11,925 nt of DNA from Sulfurimonas sp. (GTDB lineage Bacteria > Campylobacterota > Campylobacteria > Campylobacterales > Sulfurimonadaceae): contig JALSMC010000208.1 of the NCBI GenBank assembly GCA_026987995.1, positions 1-11,925 on the forward strand, given 5' to 3'. A program made the translations under genes and the position numbers. Under the pieces are notes generated by a model. It ran no database searches. It had not been told where the DNA came from and worked only from the letters and a program-made list of their open reading frames with translations. This document shows positions 1 through 8,100 of this stretch, one piece after another; the first letter of the stretch is position 1; each line of letters starts with the position of its first letter.

Positions 1-36
1 AGAAAAGAAAAAACAGTATTTTGATTATACACCATA

Positions 37-51
37 CGACATATTTTGTCG
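37..51. promoter_or_regulatory. Small inverted repeat upstream of the MNT-HEPN promoter
   Basis: Five-base arms CGACA (37-41) and TGTCG (47-51) form a perfect inverted repeat around a 5-base AT spacer, centred 36 bases upstream of the -10 box of the MNT-HEPN genes. It is not followed by a T run on either strand, so it does not look like an intrinsic terminator. It could be an operator for a regulator of the toxin-antitoxin genes. Five-base arms can arise by chance, so the assignment is weak. Nothing else is recognisable in bases 1-76. Confidence 0.3.
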
Positions 52-76
52 AAAATGGAAATGAGGGTTGAATTTA

Positions 77-85
77 TGATATAAT
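77..85 (+). promoter_or_regulatory. Extended -10 promoter of the MNT-HEPN pair
   Basis: TGATATAAT (77-85) matches the extended -10 consensus TGnTATAAT perfectly. There is no convincing -35 box, which is usual for housekeeping promoters in Campylobacterota. Initiation about 7 bases downstream would fall at 91-93, on or next to the ATG at 93. The predicted mRNA therefore has almost no leader, and no Shine-Dalgarno sequence is visible upstream of this ATG. Confidence 0.55.
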
Positions 86-92
86 TTTTATT

Positions 93-380
93 ATGAGATT
101 AAACAAACATTATATAGACTCTATAAAAACTGTATTTACTTCTGTCTTTGGTGGAGGAGATATTTATCTTTTTGGTAGTCGTGTGGATGACATGAAAAAA
201 GGTGGAGATATCGACTTGTATATTGAGCTTACTGATAAGTCTAATCTTTTTGAAAAAAAAATAAAATTTCTAGCAAAATTAAAACAAAAAATAGAAGATC
301 AGAAAATAGATGTAGTCTTTAATGAAGACTCAACTAGACTTATAGAAAAGGAAGCAAAAAAATGCTCAGTAGCACTTTAG
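93..380 (+). CDS. mntA: MntA-type nucleotidyltransferase antitoxin (MNT domain)
   Basis: This 95-residue protein is a minimal DNA-polymerase-beta-fold nucleotidyltransferase. G28-S29 and D39-x-D41 form the GSx9DxD active-site signature, and D73 in KIDVVF fits the third metal-binding carboxylate, so catalysis looks intact. In characterised MntA-HepT (type VII) systems this protein neutralises the partner HEPN RNase by adding AMP residues to a tyrosine of its RX4HXY motif; that role is carried over here from the family. The downstream HEPN gene starts inside this gene, a 19-base overlap that implies coupled translation. The ATG at 93 has no ribosome-binding site and sits at the predicted transcription start, so translation may be leaderless. 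No in-frame ATG lies between it and the conserved GS motif. A plain 'nucleotidyltransferase/substrate-binding' pair of the HI0073/HI0074 kind is the alternative reading. Confidence 0.85.
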   Translation: MRLNKHYIDSIKTVFTSVFGGGDIYLFGSRVDDMKKGGDIDLYIELTDKSNLFEKKIKFLAKLKQKIEDQKIDVVFNEDSTRLIEKEAKKCSVAL

Positions 381-835
381 TTTACAAGGCAAAGTTTGAA
401 AAATCTTTTTTAGAGTCGCAAACACATATAAAGCGTATAAACGAAGCATTTGATGAACTTGGTAAAGATTACACTTTTCCTATTCAAAATATAGATTTTG
501 AAAAACTACTTGAAAACAGAATGCACCTTGCCTTCGCAGATCAGATAATATATCGTTTTTCTAAAGCACAAGATAGTATGGGTGCAAAGTTGTTTAAAGC
601 TTATATGCTTGCTCAAGGTTCAAATGTGGATAGACCTTTTTTAGATATACTTAATTCATTAGAAAAATTAAGTATACTTGAGGTGGATGAATGGTTTGAA
701 CTAAGAGAAATCCGAAATGAAATAGCACATGACTATGAAGATAACATGCTTCTAGCTGTAAACATACTCAACAGTATTTTTAAGCATAAAGCAGAATTAG
801 AGAATATTTTAAATTCTATTGCTTTAAAAAGTTAA
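362..835 (+). CDS. hepT: HepT-type HEPN-domain RNase toxin
   Basis: This 157-residue, largely helical protein carries the HEPN signature RNEIAHDY: R118, H123 and Y125 form RX4HXY. In the HepT family R and H are the RNase catalytic residues and Y is the residue modified by the cognate MntA. All three are present, so both toxicity and its control look intact. The ATG at 362 lies inside the end of the MNT gene and is preceded by AAGGA at the right distance (about 347-351), which supports this start. The pair is transcribed from the promoter at 77-85. Its stop is 2 bases from the stop of the convergent Uma2 gene, leaving no room for a terminator. HEPN family members diverge strongly, so the identification rests on the motif, the size and the gene partner. 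Cellular RNA targets cannot be read from the sequence. Confidence 0.82.
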   Translation: MLSSTLVYKAKFEKSFLESQTHIKRINEAFDELGKDYTFPIQNIDFEKLLENRMHLAFADQIIYRFSKAQDSMGAKLFKAYMLAQGSNVDRPFLDILNSLEKLSILEVDEWFELREIRNEIAHDYEDNMLLAVNILNSIFKHKAELENILNSIALKS

Positions 836-837
836 GA

Positions 838-1380
838 TTAAAACCGCTCAAAAACCTCATTAAAATCTATACTCGCATTACAACTACTCTGCTTGAAAGT
901 ATAGCTTTCAGTAAAAAAGTCTCCTTCTTTTGAGTAGCCGTTCTCTGTGAGTTTATAAATCTTTACTTTGAGATCATCTGGGTAGACTATGCAGTAGTAG
1001 AGTACTTTTTCTTTCTCGTAGAGTGTGAACTTATAGGTCTCGTCATTTTTCGCTGTTGATTTTGAGATGATTTCGAAGATAATCTCTGGAGCTTTTGTGA
1101 GGTAAGTTTTACCCTTTTCGTTACATGTAAGGACAACATCTGGACGGACTATCGTATCATCAGAGACTTTGTAGTCAGCTTCACCAAAAACGGCACATCT
1201 TTTACACTTCTCTTTTATATTGTTTCCAAGAACTCTTGATATTTCTGAAGCAATCATCTGATGATTTATCATCGGTGCGGGAGACATTGCTATAGGAAAA
1301 CCTTCATAAAGTTCCCATTTCCCTTCCCACTTTTTATAATCACTGTAAGTGTAATGTATCTGATACTCTAATGCACCCAT
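838..1380 (-). CDS. Uma2-family (DUF820) putative restriction-endonuclease-like protein
   Basis: This 180-residue protein has the usual length and layout of the Uma2/DUF820 family, which has a PD-(D/E)xK nuclease fold. Visible landmarks are WELYEG near residue 22, a conserved histidine at H40, RPDVVL with D81, EIISKST with E103 (equivalent to the family's ExxSxST), and K117 in YKFTLYEK. These are plausible metal-binding and catalytic residues. Family members are abundant in cyanobacteria and patchy elsewhere, and their biological role is mostly unknown, so DNA cleavage is inferred from the fold. The start at 1380 is supported by AGAGGAAG six bases upstream. The gene is a single transcription unit convergent with the HEPN gene. 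A palindrome over its -10 box suggests repression. It has no recognisable partner methylase or antitoxin nearby. Confidence 0.8.
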   Translation of the reverse strand: MGALEYQIHYTYSDYKKWEGKWELYEGFPIAMSPAPMINHQMIASEISRVLGNNIKEKCKRCAVFGEADYKVSDDTIVRPDVVLTCNEKGKTYLTKAPEIIFEIISKSTAKNDETYKFTLYEKEKVLYYCIVYPDDLKVKIYKLTENGYSKEGDFFTESYTFKQSSCNASIDFNEVFERF

Positions 1381-1404
1381 GGTAAGCTTCCTCTGTTGAT
1401 AATC

Positions 1405-1440
1405 TAAAGTATTATACTATACTTTAATAAAAAGTATGAA
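1405..1440 (-). promoter_or_regulatory. Promoter of the Uma2 gene inside a palindromic operator candidate
   Basis: Read on the minus strand, TATAAT lies at 1416-1411 and TTCATA (4 of 6 matches to TTGACA) at 1440-1435, separated by 18 bases. The -10 box overlaps an inverted repeat with 8-base arms, TAAAGTAT (1405-1412) and ATACTTTA (1419-1426), separated by 6 bases. A further AAAGTAT copy lies at 1431-1437, between the two promoter boxes. Palindrome-over-promoter geometry is typical of repressor binding, but no repressor gene is in view. Confidence 0.5.
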
Positions 1441-1517
1441 TTAGTAAAATATAGTATTGATTAAGCTTTAAACTTTATAAAATTGCAATCTTTAAAGAGA
1501 TATATACTTCTTTTAGA

Positions 1518-1546
1518 TAGAATAAACATCTAATTAATTATAGGAA
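1518..1546 (+). promoter_or_regulatory. Candidate promoter and ribosome-binding site of bamD-lon
   Basis: TAGAAT at 1518-1523 matches the -10 consensus at 5 of 6 positions, and AGGAA at 1542-1546 sits 9 bases before the bamD ATG. No -35 box stands out. The rest of the intergenic region 1441-1517 is very AT-rich and holds alternative -10-like strings, so the exact start point is uncertain. Confidence 0.4.
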
Positions 1547-1555
1547 TAAGTTTTT

Positions 1556-2296
1556 ATGAAAAAAAGAATAATTTTTTTACTCGCAGTGTTTACCTCGCTA
1601 ACATTTTTTACCTCTTGTTCAAAAGAACTAGAAGAGTATAACAAGCCTGCTGTATATTGGTATGCTAAGATTATAGAGTCTATTTCTGAGGGGAGTATTG
1701 ACAAGGCTGACAACTACTACTCTTCTCTTCAGGGTGAGCATATCGGCTCACCTCTTTTACCTGAAGCAACTATGATACTTGCTATTGCTCATATGTACTA
1801 TGAAGAGTATCTCTTAACTGAACACTTTTTAGATGAGTATGTTAAACGCTATGCAAATACTAATGAGAAAGAGTTTGCAGAGTTTTTAAAGATAAAAGCA
1901 AAGTATATGGCTCTTCCAAATCCTCGCCGTGATCAAGTACTTATAGGTGAAGCTATAATAGAATCAGAAAAATTTAAACGCAACTACCCTAACTCTATGT
2001 ACTACAGCATCGTTGATACAATGGCTACAAACCTTTACATGGCAGATGCAGCTTTAAATGAATCTATAGCAGATTTATATGAGCGTATAGATAAACCTAA
2101 AAGTGCAGCATATTATAAAGCTATTAAGCCACAACATTGGATAGTCTGGAGTGAGATAGAACGTGCTAACTCACCTTGGTACAAAGAGTGGTTTGAGGGT
2201 GATGGAGGCGAGAGTTGGTACGGTTACCTTATACCTGACACAAGAAGTGTAGTCTCTCGTAACTCCATTTCAGAAGATGAAGAACAAAACAAATAA
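1556..2296 (+). CDS. bamD: Outer-membrane assembly lipoprotein BamD (ComL)
   Basis: This 246-residue protein starts with a lipoprotein signal: a KKR-charged N-terminus, a hydrophobic stretch and a lipobox-like FTSC with C21 as the lipidation site. Phe at the -3 position is a less common lipobox residue. Serine rather than aspartate follows the cysteine, which fits outer-membrane sorting. The mature part is helical and repeat-like: the segments AVYWYAKII...GSIDKADNYYSSL, SPLLPEATMILAIAHMYYEEYLLTEHFLDEYVKRYAN and GEAIIESEKFKRNYPNSMY match the TPR-like array of BamD/YfiO. In the BAM complex BamD works with BamA to fold beta-barrel proteins into the outer membrane. Length agrees with the family. 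The start is backed by AGGAA 9 bases upstream. lon follows 24 bases after the stop, so the two are probably co-transcribed. The identification rests on architecture and context rather than on a catalytic signature. Confidence 0.85.
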   Translation: MKKRIIFLLAVFTSLTFFTSCSKELEEYNKPAVYWYAKIIESISEGSIDKADNYYSSLQGEHIGSPLLPEATMILAIAHMYYEEYLLTEHFLDEYVKRYANTNEKEFAEFLKIKAKYMALPNPRRDQVLIGEAIIESEKFKRNYPNSMYYSIVDTMATNLYMADAALNESIADLYERIDKPKSAAYYKAIKPQHWIVWSEIERANSPWYKEWFEGDGGESWYGYLIPDTRSVVSRNSISEDEEQNK

Positions 2297-2320
2297 TTTT
2301 TTAATCAAGGACACAATTTT

Positions 2321-4738
2321 ATGAAACTAAGTAATTATGGAGAATTTCCAGCAGATATCCCAGTTATAGCAGAAGATGAACTTTTTTTATACCCATTTAT
2401 GATTAGTCCACTTTTTTTAAGTGATGAGAAGAATATAAATGCAGCCACAAAAGCCATAGAAGACAACTCTTTGGTTATAGTTTGTACAACAAAAGCAGGT
2501 AAAGAGGGCGAACGAGATTATGACTCTCTATATGATGCAGGTGTAGTCGGTTCCATCATGCGAAAAGTTGCACTTCCTGATGGTCGTGTTAAAGTGCTTT
2601 TTCAAGGTCTTGCACGAGCTAGAAGTATGCATGAAGTGTCACAAGAACCTTTAATAGCACATGTTGAGGTAATTGAAGCGACAGAAGTACATACTCTGAA
2701 AATAGATGCGATTTTAGAAGTTGTACGCGAAAAAGTGAGAACACTCTCTGCTGTGAGTAATTATTTTCCACCTGATTTACTTCGTACTATAGAAGAAAAC
2801 CATGACCACAACCGTATTATTGATCTTATTTGTTCGAGTGTCAAGCTTAAAAAAGAGCAGGCATATGCTCTTTTTATGGAACTAGATACTGAAAAAAGAT
2901 TTTTAGACCTTATAGACTTTCTGATAGATGAGATAGAAGCAAATAAACTTCAAAAAGAGATACGTACAAAAGTTCATACACATATAGAAAAAGTAAACAA
3001 AGAGTACTTCTTAAAAGAGCAACTCAAGCAGATTCAAAAAGAGTTAGGAACAGATACTTCAAGAGATGAAGAGATAGAAGAGTACCGAGCAAAACTTGAA
3101 GCTAAAAAGAAGAAGATGAGTGCAGATGCTTACAAGGAAGTAAACAAACAACTTGAACGTTTTGCACGTATGCATCCTGACTCTTCAGATGCTTCAATGA
3201 CGCAAACATATCTTGACTGGGTTTTAGACATACCTTTTGGAAATATGGCTAAAAAATCTTTGCACATAGATAATGTAAGAGAACAGCTTGATAAAGATCA
3301 CTTCTCTTTAGAAAAACCAAAAAAACGTATAGTTGAGTATTTTGCAGTAAAAGAGTTGCTTGAACTTCGTGGCATAAGTCAAAAAAAGAGTGCAGGGGCT
3401 ATACTATGTTTTAGTGGACCTCCTGGTGTTGGTAAAACATCACTTGCAAATTCAATTGCTACAGCACTCAAACGCCCACTTATTCGTATAGCTTTAGGTG
3501 GACTTGAAGATGTTAATGAACTTCGTGGTCACCGTAGAACCTATGTAGGTGCTATGCCTGGTCGTATTACACAAGGTCTCATCGATGCAAAGAAGATGAA
3601 CCCTGTTATAGTTTTAGATGAGATAGATAAAGTATCACGTTCTAGCCATGGTGATCCAACAGCAGCACTTTTAGAGATACTTGACCCTGAGCAAAATAGT
3701 GAGTTTAGAGATTACTATCTAAACTTTAACATTGACCTCTCAAACGCCATCTTTATAGCCACTGCAAATGATGTAGGACGCATTCCTGCTCCTCTTCGTG
3801 ATAGAATGGAGTTTATACCGGTGAGTTCATACACACCACAAGAGAAGTTTGAGATAGCATCGCGTTATCTTATACCTCAAGAGTTAAAAAAGCATGGACT
3901 TAAGAAGAGTGAACTTGGTATCTCTAAACCAGCACTAAAAGAGCTAATTCATAGTTATACACGAGAAGCAGGTGTTCGTAATTTACGTCGACGTATCGCT
4001 GACATGAGTCGTAGAGCTGCACAAAATATTTTACAGGATTCAAATACTAAAAAGGTGAATGTAACACTCAAAAATATTAAAGACTTTTTTGACAAATCAG
4101 TTTTTGAGATTGAAGTGACTGATAAGGTTCCAGTTGTTGGTGTTGTAAATGGTCTTGCTTGGACAGCTGTAGGTGGAGATGTCTTAAAAATAGAATCTAT
4201 TCGCATTAAAGGTAAAGGCGCTATGCAACTTACAGGAAGTCTTGGTGATGTTATGAAAGAGTCAGCAAGGATTGCTTTGAGTGTTGTAAAAACTCTCATA
4301 GACACAAGAAAACTCAAAATTGCTCCAAATCAGATTCCTATGACATTTAAAGAAAAAGAAGATGATGTTAAAATGGATGCAAGTGAGGTTTATAAACGCT
4401 ATGACTTGCATATACATGTTCCAGACGGTGCAACACCAAAAGATGGTCCGAGTGCAGGTTTAGCAATGTGTTGTGTTATAGCTTCTATACTCAGTGGTAA
4501 AAAAGTTCGTTCAGAGATTGCTATGACAGGAGAAGTTTCATTGAGTGGTGATGCTATGCCTATTGGAGGACTTAGAGAAAAACTTATAGCTGCACATAAA
4601 GCGGGTATGACAAAAGTTTTAATTCCTGCCAAAAATTATGAGCGTGATTTAGAAGATATTCCAAAAGAGGTAAGAGATGCTATGGAAATAGTAGGAGTAA
4701 CTCGCATAGAAGAAGTATTGAAAGAAGTTTTAGTTTAG
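2321..4738 (+). CDS. lon: ATP-dependent protease Lon (LonA type)
   Basis: This 805-residue protein is a complete LonA protease, which unfolds and degrades damaged and regulatory proteins in the cytoplasm as a homohexamer. An N-terminal LON substrate-recognition domain covers about residues 10-210, followed by a coiled helical region with MHPDSSDASMTQTYLDWVLDIPF (about 278-303). The AAA+ module has Walker A GPPGVGKT at 366-373 and Walker B VIVLDEID with D433 and E434. The C-terminal peptidase domain carries the catalytic dyad S711 (in DGPSAG) and K754 (in GGLREKL), 43 residues apart as in E. coli Lon. Translation starts at an ATG preceded by AAGGA at 2307-2311, nine bases away. It lies directly behind bamD and is probably in the same operon. 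No truncation or missing active-site residue is seen. No CIRCE- or HAIR-like heat-shock operator was recognised upstream. Confidence 0.98.
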   Translation: MKLSNYGEFPADIPVIAEDELFLYPFMISPLFLSDEKNINAATKAIEDNSLVIVCTTKAGKEGERDYDSLYDAGVVGSIMRKVALPDGRVKVLFQGLARARSMHEVSQEPLIAHVEVIEATEVHTLKIDAILEVVREKVRTLSAVSNYFPPDLLRTIEENHDHNRIIDLICSSVKLKKEQAYALFMELDTEKRFLDLIDFLIDEIEANKLQKEIRTKVHTHIEKVNKEYFLKEQLKQIQKELGTDTSRDEEIEEYRAKLEAKKKKMSADAYKEVNKQLERFARMHPDSSDASMTQTYLDWVLDIPFGNMAKKSLHIDNVREQLDKDHFSLEKPKKRIVEYFAVKELLELRGISQKKSAGAILCFSGPPGVGKTSLANSIATALKRPLIRIALGGLEDVNELRGHRRTYVGAMPGRITQGLIDAKKMNPVIVLDEIDKVSRSSHGDPTAALLEILDPEQNSEFRDYYLNFNIDLSNAIFIATANDVGRIPAPLRDRMEFIPVSSYTPQEKFEIASRYLIPQELKKHGLKKSELGISKPALKELIHSYTREAGVRNLRRRIADMSRRAAQNILQDSNTKKVNVTLKNIKDFFDKSVFEIEVTDKVPVVGVVNGLAWTAVGGDVLKIESIRIKGKGAMQLTGSLGDVMKESARIALSVVKTLIDTRKLKIAPNQIPMTFKEKEDDVKMDASEVYKRYDLHIHVPDGATPKDGPSAGLAMCCVIASILSGKKVRSEIAMTGEVSLSGDAMPIGGLREKLIAAHKAGMTKVLIPAKNYERDLEDIPKEVRDAMEIVGVTRIEEVLKEVLV

Positions 4739-4745
4739 AGCTATT

Positions 4746-4766
4746 TTAGGGAGATAAACTCCCTAA
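4746..4766. terminator. Symmetric hairpin between convergent lon and receiver gene
   Basis: TTAGGGAG (4746-4753) and CTCCCTAA (4759-4766) form a perfect 8-base-pair stem around the loop ATAAA. It fills the 32-base gap between two convergent stop codons and can fold in transcripts from either side. Neither strand has a strong U tract after the stem (GAGTTTAG on the plus strand, AATAG on the minus strand). It is best read as a weak bidirectional terminator or a 3'-end stabilising hairpin. Confidence 0.6.
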
Positions 4767-4770
4767 GAGT

Positions 4771-5148
4771 TTAGACAATTACAGTAGCTATTTTTTTCAT
4801 AAGTTCTTCATTTCTAATTGGTTTCATTAAAAATCCATTTGCTCCACATTCTAGTGCTTCAACTTTTTTTGTCTCATCAGTTGTGAGTACGATTATTGGT
4901 AGTTGACGTAGGTTGTCATCTGCTCGTACAACTTTAAGCATATCTATACCACCCATTATAGGCATGATAATGTCAAGAAGTATAAGATCGATATCATCAC
5001 GACCTTTTAGTTGTCCAATGGCATCAGAACCATTTTTTGCTTCTATAACTTCTTTTACTTTTCCACTCTTACTTAGCATAGACTTGAGTAACTTCAAGTT
5101 AATCAAGTCATCATCTACAGCTAAAACTACCAGGTCATTTTTTTGCAT
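4771..5148 (-). CDS. Single-domain CheY-like response regulator
   Basis: This 125-residue protein is a receiver domain only. It has the acidic pocket D12-D13-D14, phospho-acceptor D59 in LILLDIIMP, the switch threonine T89, the aromatic F106 and the conserved lysine K109 before P110, so all residues for phosphorylation and signalling are present. There is no DNA-binding or enzymatic output domain. It is the last gene of the four-gene signalling cluster, 12 bases after the kinase gene; its ribosome-binding site AAGGA overlaps the kinase stop codon. The natural inference is that it is the terminal phosphate acceptor (or a phosphate sink) of this relay and acts by protein-protein contact. It could also bind a flagellar motor or another unlinked partner, as CheY does. 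The annotation as a receiver is secure; the partner is unknown. Confidence 0.93.
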   Translation of the reverse strand: MQKNDLVVLAVDDDLINLKLLKSMLSKSGKVKEVIEAKNGSDAIGQLKGRDDIDLILLDIIMPIMGGIDMLKVVRADDNLRQLPIIVLTTDETKKVEALECGANGFLMKPIRNEELMKKIATVIV

Positions 5149-5160
5149 ATTTTATTATCC

Positions 5161-8100
5161 TTAAATAAATTTTTCAATTAGCAATCTAAGTAAATCTTTG
5201 CTAAGTGTATTTTTGACTGACTCATCAGCATAGTCTACATCAGTTGAATCTTCGGGCATTGATGGGTCAGTAATTACAATAAGTTTTGAATCAAGCTCTT
5301 CTTTAGTGTTTCTATCTTTTAGAAGTGCTGAGAAGCTTTCTAAGTCTAGCCCTTCACACTCTTTGTCAAGTAAGATAACCTTGTACGAATTTTCTTCTAT
5401 TTTATTTTCTATCTCGCTTATTGATGTTGCAATTTCATAGCTATATTCGAGCTTATCTAATATTTTTGCAAAGAATTTTGCTTCAAAAAGGCTCTTTTTT
5501 GCAATCAATATATCAGCTTGATAAGTTGCTGTAGTTGGAACTTCGATTTCTTCAGGAATTTCAATTTCATCAGGAATTTCAATTTCATCAGGAACTTCGA
5601 TTTCTTCAGAAACTTCAATTTCTTCAGGAACTTCAATTTCTGCTTCATCATGATTTATTGCTTGAATATTTTCTGGAACATTAGAAGTTTCTACAATATA
5701 ATCAGCTAAAAAATGGTTGAGTAGAGCAATAATTTCTGCACGTACTAATGGTTTAGTTGTATATTCATCAAGACCAGCCTCTAAAAAGCGTTCTCTATCT
5801 CCCTTAAGTGCATTTGCTGTAAGTGCAAGTATAGGAACATGTGGTTGGTTATAATCTTCTTCATACTCTAAGATTTCTTTAGTTGCTTCCATTCCATCTA
5901 GGTATGGCATCTGAATATCCATAAAGATAAGATCAAAATTTCCATCTTTACGTTTTTGAAATGCTTCAAGACCATTCGAAGCAATTGTTATAGTAAGACC
6001 TAAATCCTCTAAAGTTCTTTTAATCAGTTTTTGATTAATAATATTATCTTCAGCAATTAAAACATTTGCATTAAATCTTGATGTTTCAGCATTGAACTTT
6101 TTACGATTGACTTTTTTAGCACGTTTAGCACTGAAGTTTTCACTATGAATATTATCTAAAGTTTGTCTCAGCTTAGAGTTATTTAATGGCTCATAAAGAG
6201 TTTTGTATATTTCTAAGTTCATAGAGTCAATCTTTTTCATAAAGTATGACTTAGTAAGAAGAATTAACTCTTGAGGTAATGCACTGTAGTGACTAAGTGA
6301 ATCTTCATCAGCATAGTCATAATCAACTATAACTAGGTCATAATTAACCTGGCGTTGTAGAGTTTCTAGTTCATTTAAGTCTTTAAACGATGTATAGCTT
6401 ATACCGTAAAAGTCTAAGTACTCACGTAAGTAGATGTCTTGGCGTTTTGTTTTATGTGCAGACTCAAGAACAAGTGCATTGATACTAGAGAATGTACCTT
6501 TAACCGTATCGTTAAGTGTTTCTATCTCTTCAAAATCAAGAGTAAAGAAGAATGTTGTTCCCTCTCCTGGTTCAGAGTGAAGGTCAAGTTGACCACCCAT
6601 AAGTTCGATAAATCTTGAAGAAATTGTAAGACCAAGACCTGTACCACCATACTTACGTGTAATACTTGTATCGGCCTGTGAGAATGCATCAAAGATTTTA
6701 GCTTTTTGCTCACTAGTTACACCAATACCGCTATCTTGTACCTCAAAGCGCACTCTAGTTATACCATCTTGTTGGGAGTCAAGTTTTCTGATGTCAACAT
6801 TAATAGCACCAGAACTACTTGTAAACTTAACTGCATTTGAGAGTAGGTTAATAATAACCTCTTTAATCTTAGTTGGATCACCTTTAATAGGATGCTCAAG
6901 TTCAGGATCAATAAAACAACCAAGGTCAATATGCTTTTCACTTGCACGAACAGCATACACATCAACAGCTGACTCAAACTCTTCAGCTGGACTAAACGCG
7001 ATGTCTTCGATTTCAAGTTTATTTGACTCGATTTTAGAAAGGTCAAGAATATTATTGATAATTTCAAGAAGATTTTCTGAAGATTTTTCTATAATCTCGA
7101 CAAACTCAGTTTGCTCTTCTTTAAGACCGGTATCTTTAAGAAGTTCAGTAAATCCAACAATACCATTAAGAGGTGTACGAATTTCATGTGACATATTTGC
7201 AAGGAACATTGACTTCGCTTCTGAAGCTTCTTGTGCTGACTCTTTATCATGTCGTGTTTGCTCAATAATTCGCTCTAGCAAGTCATAGGCTTCTGAAGTT
7301 CCTTTGGCTGTATGAAGGTCAATATCTACACTTTCTTCACCTTCGGCAGTATCGGCAGCAACACGCTGAAGTACATGCTCAAGGTTTTTGATATTTCTTG
7401 CAATCTCATTTGAAAGTAAAAAACCAAGTATTGCTAAAATTATCGAGACTAACCAAACTGTTAATGTAATTGTAAGAAATTGTAATGCATCTGCTTTTAC
7501 AGTTACAGCACGTCTATCCATCGCAGTTAAAATTAAATCTTCAGCAGTTGAGATTGTGTTTGTCTTTTCAGATAACATTGCAAACCAAATACCCGATGTA
7601 ATTTCATACTCTCCCTCAGAAGAAGAGAAAAGAATACCAGCTCTTTCTGTGTTAATATCATCAAAAAGTTCCAAACTTTCTTCATTTTTAAAGATACCAT
7701 CAAGTTCAGATATAAGCTCTTGATTGCTTAGCGTTGTATAGTTAATTGCATCCGCTTTTGCTATGAGTGAGATCCACTCATTTATCTCTTCTTCTTCAAA
7801 TTCTGTTGAACGAGCAATTGCAAAAGATATGAAGTCACGTTCATCAGATGTATACTCACTTGCACGCACTAATGAAATATACTGTGCTGCATATGCATTT
7901 ATTTCACGGTCAAGTTGGTGTGAAGTAATCTCTTCAAGTTGTGTTATTGCTGTATGTTGTGTCTTACCATAAATATTTTCATAAACATCTTTGAAGTTTG
8001 TATTATGTTCATCGACAAGGATTCTTGTCTTGACAATTTCTGAGAGGTCTATCTGAAGTGATGCAAGGTTACTACATGTGTGACACTCACTTATGCCTTT

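Noticed and set aside
1466..1497. Inverted repeat CTTTAAA ... TTTAAAG upstream of bamD
   Set aside because: Seven-base AT-rich arms 18 bases apart are expected by chance in such AT-rich DNA and do not align with the promoter.
3955..4632. Minus-strand open frames inside lon
   Set aside because: They lie opposite a highly conserved, intact lon sequence and have no independent start signals or family resemblance.
5518..5709. Open frame on the plus strand rich in Asn, Phe and Arg repeats
   Set aside because: It is the antisense reading of the 18-base repeat in the hybrid kinase gene, with no ribosome-binding site and no sensible protein.
8074..8085. c-type haem attachment site in the kinase sensor
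   Set aside because: The sequence reads CHTCS, and a CxxCH site requires histidine directly after the second cysteine.
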